Assembly (NCBI GenBank): GCA_020638455.1
Contig: JACKIK010000001.1
Span: forward strand, 62,001 to 126,000
Direction of reading: 5' to 3'
Source of the DNA: Hyphomonas sp.
GTDB taxonomy: Bacteria > Pseudomonadota > Alphaproteobacteria > Caulobacterales > Hyphomonadaceae
Length of the DNA stretch: 64,000 bases
The notes under the pieces are model-generated. The model was not told where the DNA came from. It saw only the letters and a list, made by a program, of their open reading frames with translations, and ran no database searches. The position numbers and the translations under genes are program-made. Below are positions 16,872 to 25,097 of the stretch, in pieces. The stretch's first letter is position 1, and the number at the start of each line of letters is the position of its first letter.

Positions 16872-17311
16872 CAGGCGTCTCCCTCTGCCGGATAGGTCGG
16901 TGCGGGCACGTCTTCGACCTGCACGTCCGGGTCGATGCCCGCGGGCGGCCCGCCGGCATCGCCATAATAGTTCTCCCCCCGCCGCAGCAGCTGGCCGAGC
17001 GGCCAGCCCATCAGCACGGCGAAGGAGAACGACACAAAGCCCCAGATGCCGTAGAAGCCGGTCGCCTTCGCAAAGGCGAAGCTGTCATGGCGGTGCACCA
17101 CGAGATCGATGGAGATCATCACCAGCGACAGCACGGCCATCACCCAGAAGATCATGTTGGCGATGCCCTTGCGATGGGTCCAGCCGAACAGGATGCGGGC
17201 GACGGGGTGAATGCCGTCATCGCCCGGCGTGTGCAGGTCGTGCACATGCTCGGCTGCCCGCCTCACGAAGCGGCCGGAGGAGTCGCGGCCGGATCCGGTC
17301 TCGTCGCTCAT
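16871..17311 (-). CDS. Unknown membrane protein of the Mrp-like operon, 146 aa
   Basis: Not recognised. The N-terminal 45 residues are soluble and charged, followed by hydrophobic segments at about 52-72 and 80-105 and an acidic tail. The start ATG overlaps the previous stop (ATGA) and the end overlaps the next start, so it is firmly inside the antiporter operon. It may be an accessory or assembly subunit specific to this type of cluster. Confidence 0.7.
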   Translation of the reverse strand: MSDETGSGRDSSGRFVRRAAEHVHDLHTPGDDGIHPVARILFGWTHRKGIANMIFWVMAVLSLVMISIDLVVHRHDSFAFAKATGFYGIWGFVSFSFAVLMGWPLGQLLRRGENYYGDAGGPPAGIDPDVQVEDVPAPTYPAEGDA

Positions 17312-18816
17312 GGAAGCCCTCCTGCCGCCACTGCTGCGGCACGGTCGCCCATCGATGGGGCCAGGAAGTCGGACACCGGCCCGACGGCGAAGAACAGGAT
17401 GAGGCACAGGAGCGCCGTGATCAGCGGCGCCAGTACGGTCGGCATCGGCGCGCCATCAGGCCGCTTGAAGGGCTTCGGCTCCTTCGTGCCGGGCGGTGGC
17501 ATCAGCGCCAGGAACGGGATCGGCAGCAGGTAGGCGATGTTCAGCAGCGACGAGACGATCAGCACGATCGGCAGGTAGGCATTGCCGCGGTCGATGGCGC
17601 CCTGCATCAGCTCGTATTTCGGCCAGGCCCCCGCCAGCGGCGGAATGCCGATGATCGACAGCGAACCGATCAGGAAGGCGATGAAGACCAGCGGCATCTT
17701 CCGGCCGAGGCCCTTCATGTCGGAAATATTGGTGGCGCCCGTCGCGACATAGATCGCGCCTGCGCACATGAAGAGGGTCATCTTGCCGGCGGCGTGGGCA
17801 GCGATCTGCAGGCTGCCGCCCAGGAAGCCGCTCGAATTCGCCAGCATGGCGCCGGCCACGATGTAGGACAGCTGGGCGATGGTGGAGTAGGCAAGCCGCG
17901 CCTTCAGATTGTCCTTGGTCAGGGCAATCAGTGAGCCGACGATCATGGTGAAACAGGCGACCCACATGACGAATTCGCGCCCCGGCGTCGCGTCCAGAAG
18001 GTCGGGCCCGAAAATGAAGATCGACACCTTCATGATTGTGAACACGCCCGCCTTCACGACGGCCACGGCGTGCAGCAGGGCCGACACCGGCGTCGGCGCG
18101 ACCATCGCATTCGGCAGCCAGAAATGCACCGGCATCAGCGCCGCCTTGCCGATACCGAAGGCAAACAGGATCAGCAGCGCACTCGCCACGGCCGGGCTGA
18201 CATGCGCGTGCGCCAGCAGGCCGCCCTGCACGAAATCGAGATTGTGCCCGGCCAGCACCCAGGTCCACATCACCGCCGGCAGGAACAGGCCGATCGACGT
18301 GCCGAGCAGCGTCAGCAGGTAGATCCTGCCGCCACGCTGGGCCGCCGCATCGCCCTTGTGTGCGACCAGCGGATAGGTCGACAGGGTCAGGACCTCATAG
18401 AAGACGAACAGCGTGAACAGGTTCGCCGACATCGCCACGCCCATGGCGCCGAGAATGGCGAAAGCGAAGCAGATATAGAAGCGCGTCTGGTTGCGCTCAC
18501 GATTGCCGCGCATGTAACCGACGGAATACAGCGAATTGACGATCCACAGGCCGCTCGCGACCAGCGCAAACAGCGCACCGAGCGGCTCCAGCTTGAACGC
18601 AAATTCAAGCCCCGGCGCCGCCTCGCCGATATAAAGCTCCGGACGTCCGCCGGCAGCGACCTGCAGCGACAGCATGATCACGATGGCAAACAGCAGGCCG
18701 GCGCCGACGAAGGTTACCCCTTCGCGCAGGTTCGGCAGCCAGCCGGTCGCCGCGATGCCGGCGGCGATCAGCAAGGGCAGGATGAGGACGGCGGCGATCA
18801 TCATGTCGGGGGTCAT
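17308..18816 (-). CDS. mrpD: Mrp/Mbh-type antiporter subunit D paralogue (second)
   Basis: 502 residues, about 14 hydrophobic helices, in the proton-conducting transporter family. Conserved elements include FVFYEVLTLSTYPLV (helix 5 Glu), GIGKAALMPVHFWLPNAM (helix 7 Lys and HxWLP) and KDNLKARLAYSTIAQLSYI. These are hallmarks of NuoM/MrpD-like antiporter subunits. ATG 18816 overlaps the upstream stop (ATGA). Confidence 0.87.
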   Translation of the reverse strand: MTPDMMIAAVLILPLLIAAGIAATGWLPNLREGVTFVGAGLLFAIVIMLSLQVAAGGRPELYIGEAAPGLEFAFKLEPLGALFALVASGLWIVNSLYSVGYMRGNRERNQTRFYICFAFAILGAMGVAMSANLFTLFVFYEVLTLSTYPLVAHKGDAAAQRGGRIYLLTLLGTSIGLFLPAVMWTWVLAGHNLDFVQGGLLAHAHVSPAVASALLILFAFGIGKAALMPVHFWLPNAMVAPTPVSALLHAVAVVKAGVFTIMKVSIFIFGPDLLDATPGREFVMWVACFTMIVGSLIALTKDNLKARLAYSTIAQLSYIVAGAMLANSSGFLGGSLQIAAHAAGKMTLFMCAGAIYVATGATNISDMKGLGRKMPLVFIAFLIGSLSIIGIPPLAGAWPKYELMQGAIDRGNAYLPIVLIVSSLLNIAYLLPIPFLALMPPPGTKEPKPFKRPDGAPMPTVLAPLITALLCLILFFAVGPVSDFLAPSMGDRAAAVAAGGLP

Positions 18817-20348
18817 TTCAGGAACGCCTCCCCACCGAAGGCGGCCGCGGCCGCGCTGCGTGCAAGGTCGAGCGGGAACTTGGCCGCGATGCCGAAATAG
18901 ATGTTCGCCAGCGCGAGGATCCACAGCGGCACCAGCAGGATCACCGGTGCCTCCTTGCGCGCCTTGCGCGGATTGAGCGGAGGCTTGAAGAACACCGCCT
19001 CAAGGATACGGCCCATATAGATCACGGCCAGGAAGGACGAGAACACGACCAGCGCCACGGCCCACCAGAGGCCCTGGTCGAACAGGGCGAAGCCGAGCTG
19101 CAGCTTCGACTGGAAGCCCGCCGTCAGCGGCACGCCGATCAGCGACAGCGCGGCGATGGCAAAGGCCGTCATCGTCCACGGTGCCGAACGGCCGAGGCCC
19201 GCAAAATCACGGATCGTGGTGCCCTGATAGGACAGGACCACGCCGGCGACCGCCATGAACAAGGCGCCCTTCATCATGGCATGGTTCAGCAGGTGGAACA
19301 GGCCAGCCGACAGGCCCGCCGTGGTGCCCAGCGAGACGCCGAGGATCATGTAGCCGACCTGCGCGACCGAGGAGTAGGCCAGCGTCCGCCGCACGTCCGT
19401 CTGGAAAACCGCCTGGAAACTGCACACCACCATGGCGGCGATCCCCAGTGGCATCAGCAACATGCCGAAGGCCGTCTGCTCGAATGCGAACTGCGGCTGG
19501 AACACGGTGAAAAGGAAGCGGATCAGCGCGTACAGCGCCACCTTGGTCGCCGTTGCCGACAGGAACATGGTGACGAAGCTCGGGCTGTAGGAATAAGCAT
19601 CCGGCAGCCACTGGTGCAGCGGCCACATCGCGGCCTTCAGGCCAAGGCCGACCAGGATGAAGGCGAAGCCCGCCAGCACCGAACGGTTGCCCGCCAGTTC
19701 CGGCAGCTTCGAGGCGATGTCGCCCATATTGAGCGTGCCGGTCGCGGCATAAAGGAAGCCGATACCGATGATGTAGAAGCTCGCCCCGATCGTGCCCATG
19801 ATCAGGTAGTTGAACGCCGCCGGCAGTGCCCGGCGGTCCCGCCCCGCCCCGAGCGACACGAGGACGTAGGTCGAGATCGAGGAAATCTCGAGGAAGACGA
19901 ACAGGTTGAACGCATCGCCCGTGATCGTCACGCCGTTCAGGCCGGCGAAGCAGACCATGAAGGCCGAGTAGAAGAACGGGCGCTTTTCCTTGCGGATTTC
20001 CGCCGCCACGGTGGGCCACGAAAACACCGAGGCCAGCAGGCCGATCGAGGTCACGACCAGCAGGATCATCGCGTTCAGCGCATCGACACGATACTCGATG
20101 CCGATGGGCACCGGCCAGCGGCCGATCTCGTAATCGACCACACCGACCGGCGAGGTCTGCACGAGGTACAGCAGGATCAGCGCAAACAGGAACGAGATCG
20201 TCGTACCGATGATCGAGATCAGCCAGGCGATCCGCCCGCTCGGCACCAGCGCCAGCATCGGCGCCAGGAACAGTGGCACCATGACCAGCAGCGGCGCGGC
20301 GTGCTGGATGGCCCAGGCAGGCGCGGCGGTGTAGAGGGCTTCAATCAT
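18813..20348 (-). CDS. mrpD: Mrp-type Na+/H+ antiporter subunit D
   Basis: 511 residues and about 14 transmembrane helices. Diagnostic segments are FVFLEISSISTYVLV (Glu in helix 5), GLGLKAAMWPLHQWLPDAYS (Lys and HxWLP in helices 7-8) and FQTDVRRTLAYSSVAQVGY. Its position directly after the MrpC gene is the canonical place of MrpD. It would move Na+ or H+ across the inner membrane as part of a multi-subunit complex. The start overlaps the MrpC stop (ATGA). Confidence 0.9.
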   Translation of the reverse strand: MIEALYTAAPAWAIQHAAPLLVMVPLFLAPMLALVPSGRIAWLISIIGTTISFLFALILLYLVQTSPVGVVDYEIGRWPVPIGIEYRVDALNAMILLVVTSIGLLASVFSWPTVAAEIRKEKRPFFYSAFMVCFAGLNGVTITGDAFNLFVFLEISSISTYVLVSLGAGRDRRALPAAFNYLIMGTIGASFYIIGIGFLYAATGTLNMGDIASKLPELAGNRSVLAGFAFILVGLGLKAAMWPLHQWLPDAYSYSPSFVTMFLSATATKVALYALIRFLFTVFQPQFAFEQTAFGMLLMPLGIAAMVVCSFQAVFQTDVRRTLAYSSVAQVGYMILGVSLGTTAGLSAGLFHLLNHAMMKGALFMAVAGVVLSYQGTTIRDFAGLGRSAPWTMTAFAIAALSLIGVPLTAGFQSKLQLGFALFDQGLWWAVALVVFSSFLAVIYMGRILEAVFFKPPLNPRKARKEAPVILLVPLWILALANIYFGIAAKFPLDLARSAAAAAFGGEAFLK

Positions 20349-20866
20349 GCAGCTGCCTCGCTTGCCGCTTTCTCTTCCTCGGCGTGCTGGGCCAGCGCCG
20401 TTTCAAGATCGATCCCGCGGATCTCGTCGCTCTCGATCGTGCCGTAGGCTTCGCGGATGCGCACGACGAGGGCGAGGCCGACCGACAGCGTCGCAACGCC
20501 CACGACGATGGCCGTCAGCATCAGGACGTGCGGCAGCGGGTTGGAATATGTATGCACCAGTTCGGCATACCGCCCGTGCGCCTCGCCGCCGGCCGTGAGG
20601 ACCGTGTCGAGCGCGGCATGGGCATCGCCGGCTGCCTCGCCTGCAGGCGCATGATGCTCCGGCGCGTCCGGCCCGAACAGGATCGGCGCCGTGCCGCCTG
20701 CGACCTTGCCGAGCGTCACATAGAAGAAGCAGATCGTGGTCTGGAACAGGCCGAGGCCGACCATCCGCTTGATCAGGTTCTGCGAGGCGAACGTGATGTA
20801 GAGGCCGATCATCATGAGGACGATGACGGCCCAGTAATTGGCGCGTTCGAGCAGGAATTCCAGCAT
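20345..20866 (-). CDS. mrpC: Mrp-type antiporter subunit C (NuoK-like)
   Basis: 173 residues with three hydrophobic helices: about 11-30, a second (GLGLFQTTICFFYVTLG) and a third (LPHVLMLTAIVVGVATLSVGLALVVRI). The LPHVLMLTAIVV segment is characteristic of NuoK/MrpC. Between helices 2 and 3 is an unusually long Ala/His/Gly-rich loop, and the C-terminus carries an acidic/alanine extension. It starts 3 bases after the MrpB stop. Confidence 0.9.
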   Translation of the reverse strand: MLEFLLERANYWAVIVLMMIGLYITFASQNLIKRMVGLGLFQTTICFFYVTLGKVAGGTAPILFGPDAPEHHAPAGEAAGDAHAALDTVLTAGGEAHGRYAELVHTYSNPLPHVLMLTAIVVGVATLSVGLALVVRIREAYGTIESDEIRGIDLETALAQHAEEEKAASEAAA

Positions 20867-20869
20867 GGC

Positions 20870-21322
20870 CTACCAGTCCTCGTCGCGGATTTCGGCCACG
20901 CGGCCGGCAAAGGCATAGAAGATGGTCAGCATCGCGCCGGAGACGCCGAACAGCACGCCGATCTCGATCACCATGATGCCGATATGCTGGCCATGATGCT
21001 CGCCCGGCGGCTCATGGAACAGCGCCTGGTATTCGAGATAATTGCCGCCCTGCAGCATCGCCCAGAAGCCGACACCGGCATAGATCATCACCCCGATCGC
21101 GGCGAGCGAACGGGTGAAGGCCGGCGGCACGGCGCGCATCGCGGCCGGCACGCCGAACACCAGCGCATAGAGAATGACGGCCACGGCGATGATCACACCC
21201 GCCTGGAAGCCGCCGCCCGGACCGAAATCGCCATGGAACTGCACATAGAAGGCGAACAGGATGATGATCGGGATCAGGCCCTTGGAGACGACCCGCAGGA
21301 TGACGTGGTGGTCGGCGTTCAT
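20870..21322 (-). CDS. mrpB: Mrp-type antiporter subunit B (MnhB domain)
   Basis: 150 residues with four hydrophobic helices. The motif FHGDFGPGGGFQAGVIIA (about 29-46) and the His-rich loop before a GVLFGVSGAMLTIFYAF helix identify MnhB. The start overlaps the preceding stop (ATGA). Confidence 0.92.
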   Translation of the reverse strand: MNADHHVILRVVSKGLIPIIILFAFYVQFHGDFGPGGGFQAGVIIAVAVILYALVFGVPAAMRAVPPAFTRSLAAIGVMIYAGVGFWAMLQGGNYLEYQALFHEPPGEHHGQHIGIMVIEIGVLFGVSGAMLTIFYAFAGRVAEIRDEDW

Positions 21323-21969
21323 GACGGCTCCTCATCCTTCGCGGCGGTCGGGACCTGGCCCTTGCCCTTGGTGCGCGCCCCGCCCTTGTCTTCCCGGCGG
21401 ATCATCTCGGCGAGCGACCGCTCCCCGAAGCCGAGCAGCAGTGCCACGGCGAGCCCCGCGGTGAACACCACGGTCGTCTCGCCCAGCGTGTCGAAGCCGC
21501 GATAACTGGCCAGGACCGGCGTCACGACGTTCGGAATGCCCGTGTCGTACCAGTTGATCTCGAGATAGGTGTAGCCGACGCCCGTGTTCGCCGCCGAATT
21601 CGGATCGCCCAGCGCCGGCAGGTCGACCGTCGCATAGATCAGCGCTGCGCCGGTTGCGACGCAGACCAGCATCGGCCCGATACGCGAGAACAGGTGCTCC
21701 GGCTTTGCGGTGCGCGAGGTCAGCAGCATGGCGCCGAGCAGCACGGCCGTCGACATGCCGGCCCCCACAGCCGCCTCGGTGAACGCCACGTCCACGGCGT
21801 CCACGGCCACATACCAGGTCGCCGACACCAGCGAGTAGATGCCCGACAGCATCACGATGGCGAACAGGCTGCGCATCCGCGCGATCGCCACCGCCACCAC
21901 GAACAGGATCGCCAGCAGGAAGATGTTGACGAGGGCGATTCCCATGTCGTTGGCCAGCACGCCCTGCAT
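21319..21969 (-). CDS. DUF4040/MbhD-MbhE-like subunit (C-terminal MrpA equivalent)
   Basis: 216 residues. The N-terminal half (LLAILFVVAVAIARMRSL ... FTEAAVGAGMSTAVLL) is the DUF4040/MbhD module. The C-terminal half (VTPVLASYRGFDTLGETTVV) matches the MbhE/MrpA C-terminal part. In canonical Mrp these modules are fused to the large MrpA; here they form a separate gene, as in the Pyrococcus Mbh order. The ATG at 21969 overlaps the preceding TAA. The Arg/Lys-rich tail is cytoplasmic. Confidence 0.85.
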   Translation of the reverse strand: MQGVLANDMGIALVNIFLLAILFVVAVAIARMRSLFAIVMLSGIYSLVSATWYVAVDAVDVAFTEAAVGAGMSTAVLLGAMLLTSRTAKPEHLFSRIGPMLVCVATGAALIYATVDLPALGDPNSAANTGVGYTYLEINWYDTGIPNVVTPVLASYRGFDTLGETTVVFTAGLAVALLLGFGERSLAEMIRREDKGGARTKGKGQVPTAAKDEEPS

Positions 21970-22340
21970 TACGCGTCTCCCTCTGCGTCCTGCGCCTGCC
22001 CGACACGGCCAATGACCGGCTGCACGCCGGCCGTGTGGGCGGCGTTTGCCAGCGCATGGCAGGCGGTCGGGCTGGTCAGGAACAGGAACAGGCCAATGGC
22101 GATCACCTTGGCGATCACCAGCCAGCCCGGCGCGATCAGCGCCATGCCCAGGAGCACGAGGCCGGCGCCCGACGTATCGGTGATCGAAGCGGCATGCAGG
22201 CGCGTATAGACGTCCGGGAAACGCAGCACGCCGACCGTGCCGACCATGCACAGCAGCGCCCCGGCCAGGCAGAACGCGGCCCCCAGCGGGAACCGCACGA
22301 CTTCCCAGATATCGGCGAGCTGGTTCAGCAGGTCAGCCAT
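21969..22340 (-). CDS. mrpG: Mrp-type antiporter subunit G
   Basis: 123 residues with three hydrophobic helices. GAALCMVGTVGVLRFPDVYTRLHAA identifies the PhaG/MnhG family. It overlaps the MrpF stop by 8 bp and ends in a TAATG junction with the next gene. Confidence 0.92.
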   Translation of the reverse strand: MADLLNQLADIWEVVRFPLGAAFCLAGALLCMVGTVGVLRFPDVYTRLHAASITDTSGAGLVLLGMALIAPGWLVIAKVIAIGLFLFLTSPTACHALANAAHTAGVQPVIGRVGQAQDAEGDA

Positions 22341-22626
22341 TGGAACTTCCCCCCGGACGGCGGACCAGCGGCACCTGGAACGAGCGGTAACGGAAGAATT
22401 TCAGGATCGCGATGGTCGAGATGAAGTTGATCAGGGCATAGGTCAGCGCGATATCGAGGAATTCCGGCCGCTTCATCACGAAGCCCAGCAGGCCGAGTGC
22501 CAGCACGGTCTTGGTGCCGAAGGAGTTCACCGCCAGCACGCGGTCGTACAGCGTCGGCCCGATAAAGGCCCGGATCAGCAGGAGCGCCATGCCGACCAGA
22601 ATGGCAATCAGGGCAGCCGCAATCAC
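22333..22626 (-). CDS. mrpF: Mrp-type antiporter subunit F
   Basis: 97 residues and three transmembrane helices. The IGPTLYDRVLAVNSFGTKT loop is the MnhF signature (R-x-GPT-x-x-DRV-x-A-x-N). The start overlaps the MrpE stop (ATGA). Confidence 0.92.
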   Translation of the reverse strand: MIAAALIAILVGMALLLIRAFIGPTLYDRVLAVNSFGTKTVLALGLLGFVMKRPEFLDIALTYALINFISTIAILKFFRYRSFQVPLVRRPGGSSNG

Positions 22627-23111
22627 GCCTTGGCCTCCTTTCCGTCGACCGCAAGCGCGGAGCGCCGGTCCATCTCGGCGAAGGCCTCAGGCTGCGAAAG
22701 CTGTTCATAGAGGCCGTGCACCAGCAGCTTGTCGCCATCGATCTCGACCGTGATCGTTCCCGGCGTCAGCGTGATGGAGTTGGCGAACGTCACCTTGGCG
22801 AGGTCCGACCGGCAACAGGTCTTCACCTTCACAAGCGCCGGCGCGATATCGAGATCGGCCTTCACACAGGCCTTGATCACCACCCAGTTGGCCTTGATGA
22901 TTTCCCAGAACAGCCAGGGATAATAGGCCAGCAGGCCGAACGAGCGCACATAAGGCGCCCCCTCGCGGTCAATGATGTCGAGCCGGTAGGCCAGGATGCA
23001 TGACAGGGCGACAGACACCGCACCAAGGATCAGCAGCAACGGCTCCGTATGGCCGGACATGCCCAGCCAGAAAGCGGCAAGCGCCAAGACCAGCCCCAGG
23101 AAGTACGCCAC
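22623..23111 (-). CDS. mrpE: Mrp-type antiporter subunit E
   Basis: 162 residues. Two or three N-terminal hydrophobic helices are followed by a soluble domain with LAKVTFANSITLTPGTITVEIDGDK, the MnhE core, and a C-terminal VHGL segment. It is the first gene of the ten-gene operon. The operon promoter must lie in the 97-bp spacer to the DUF2336 gene, which is on the same strand upstream. Confidence 0.92.
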   Translation of the reverse strand: MAYFLGLVLALAAFWLGMSGHTEPLLLILGAVSVALSCILAYRLDIIDREGAPYVRSFGLLAYYPWLFWEIIKANWVVIKACVKADLDIAPALVKVKTCCRSDLAKVTFANSITLTPGTITVEIDGDKLLVHGLYEQLSQPEAFAEMDRRSALAVDGKEAKA

Positions 23112-23208
23112 GCACCGCCCTCATTCCGTTGAAGACCCAAATCCCGAATGCTTGGGACTATAGGCCCCGATCAGGTTTGAAAAGACCGCGGCGGCGATTA
23201 TTCGGTGA

Positions 23209-24411
23209 CTATCTGCCAAAAACCAGCCGGGCCGTGCGCTGGGCGGCGGAGAATGCCGCCTCTTCGTTCGCCGGCTCCTGCAGGTGTTCCTGCAGGTGGG
23301 TCTGGGTCGGCGAGAATGCCGAGGAGAGCGACCAGTTCCAGTAACGCAGCGTCGTCTGGGCCTTGGCAACGGTCAGCAGCTCATAGGTTTCCGCAACGTG
23401 CGCGAATTGCGGGTGGATCACCCCTTCGTCCAGTTCCAGCGGGCGGCGCAGCGCAGCCCAGAGGACAGGCAGGAACTGCCGCTTGACGCCGGTGGCCTTG
23501 CACAGCACGGCGAGGGCTTCGCCGCCGGCATCGGTCATGATTTTCGCTGCGGTGACCGGCTTGATCCCGGCCAGGTAGCCGATTTCCTGTGCCGTTTCGG
23601 CGTCCATGCCGCTAACCGCCGCAGCATTGATCGCACTTTCGAGGCTGTCATACGGGCTTCGCTCGAGGGCGGCGCGGTTGCGCTGGCGCCGCTCGATCAG
23701 TTGCAGGGCCTTGCGGGCGACCGGGTCGGCCCACTTCTCCTGCGCCATGATTTCGAAGACGTCCTTGCAGGTTTCGATCACTTCCAGCCGGTCGGCCGTA
23801 TGGCGCTGCAGGATCTTCCGCCGGGTCGGACCGTCAGCCCACCAGAACAGCGTCATCGCGTGCGAGGGCCGGGTCTCCGGCCGCTCGATCAGCATGGCAC
23901 ACAGGGACGGCTCGTCCCGGGCGCGCATGACCAGCTTGTCCATCGCCTGTTCGGGCAGCACGGCGCCGGCATTGGCGATCATCGCACGGATCACGTGCAC
24001 CTCACCGAACTCGGCGAGATATTCGCTGACGCAGTCCGGCACGACCTTGCGCTGGGCGATGGCAAGCCGGTGCTCCGGCGAGCCGGTCATCGCAATCTCG
24101 CGCAGGTCGCAGCCGTCAAAAGATTCGTTGTTCTCCAGCAGCGGCCGGGCGATCTCGAACTTGCACTGGGCAAGGTAGCGCAACAGGCGCCGCGGCGCCT
24201 CCGGACTGGTGGCAAGGCGCTGGGCGCACAGGGCGCGGTCCTTGTCCTCGGCGTGGAACAGCATGTCGAGCAGGATATCGCCCACCATGTGGCGGTCCTG
24301 GTGCGCCAGGCGCGTGGTCGAGGGCATCGACACGATATCGACAAGCCGCCGGAACAGCGTGTTCCGCGCCCGGCCGATCACCGGCAGTTCAACAGGTTCA
24401 TTCGCATCCAT
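23209..24411 (-). CDS. DUF2336 protein
   Basis: The 400-residue protein is all-helical with HEAT-like repeats, matching DUF2336, a family largely confined to alphaproteobacteria. Features include RDRHMVGDILLDMLFHAEDKDR near the N-terminus and repeated LA/xS/xxR helices. There is no signal peptide or transmembrane segment. The role is unknown; a protein-interaction scaffold is inferred. Confidence 0.78.
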   Translation of the reverse strand: MDANEPVELPVIGRARNTLFRRLVDIVSMPSTTRLAHQDRHMVGDILLDMLFHAEDKDRALCAQRLATSPEAPRRLLRYLAQCKFEIARPLLENNESFDGCDLREIAMTGSPEHRLAIAQRKVVPDCVSEYLAEFGEVHVIRAMIANAGAVLPEQAMDKLVMRARDEPSLCAMLIERPETRPSHAMTLFWWADGPTRRKILQRHTADRLEVIETCKDVFEIMAQEKWADPVARKALQLIERRQRNRAALERSPYDSLESAINAAAVSGMDAETAQEIGYLAGIKPVTAAKIMTDAGGEALAVLCKATGVKRQFLPVLWAALRRPLELDEGVIHPQFAHVAETYELLTVAKAQTTLRYWNWSLSSAFSPTQTHLQEHLQEPANEEAAFSAAQRTARLVFGR

Positions 24412-24490
24412 GGCCAGCTCTCGCGTCCGGACAACCGGCCAAAAACTGGCATCAAACAGTTAACGACCGGTGCAGCCGGGCGAAACGGAA

Positions 24491-24949
24491 TCAGGCCCGG
24501 ATCCGGCCCGGATGCGCAACCATGAGTAGCAGGCTGGCCGCAAACATGATGATCGCCAGCATGAACAGCATGCCGCCATCGGTCTGCGTGTTCGCCGGAT
24601 TGAGCGAGAGCGGGATGTCCCGTCCGAGCCAGGGCGAAAGGTGAAAGCCGATCGCCGCGCCCGTCACCAGCGCCGACAGGAACGCACCGAAGCGGCGGGA
24701 CCGCGGGAAAAGCAGGAAGATCGCGGCCAGGATTTCGACGACGCCGACAAAAAACCGCCCGGCCGGCTCGAACAGGGTCACGCCGGAGCGCTCTGCAATC
24801 GTCTGGAAAACAACGTTCTGGCCCGGCGCATCGAAGAACTTGACCCAGCCGTCAGGCGGGTCGGGCAGCGGATAGAACGTGTCCTGCACGAACATGGCGA
24901 TCAGGCCGAGGGCGATGACCCAGCTGATAAGGTGGCGGAAAATACGCAT
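24491..24949 (-). CDS. DoxX-like integral membrane protein
   Basis: 152 residues, four predicted transmembrane helices (about 5-20, 65-82, 88-106, 125-145). The periplasmic loop after helix 1 is rich in Pro/Asp. The pattern F-x-G-V-x-E-I-L-A-A-I-F-L-L in helix 2 fits the DoxX/MauE-like fold. The function is not defined; members are linked to redox or sulfur metabolism. The stop is close to the DUF2336 start region, but both have their own spacers. Confidence 0.65.
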   Translation of the reverse strand: MRIFRHLISWVIALGLIAMFVQDTFYPLPDPPDGWVKFFDAPGQNVVFQTIAERSGVTLFEPAGRFFVGVVEILAAIFLLFPRSRRFGAFLSALVTGAAIGFHLSPWLGRDIPLSLNPANTQTDGGMLFMLAIIMFAASLLLMVAHPGRIRA

Positions 24950-25097
24950 GGCACACTCCCGGCGGTAGCAGGCCCCTCAAAGCTAAAGGGCGCGGGAGGG
25001 CAAGGCAACTGGGTGAAAACGGGCGTTTCTGTGACGGGGCTGGCCCTTCCCTTGTTTTGCGGGGCTCCATAAGGTCCTGCGAACGGTGGGAGTGCGC

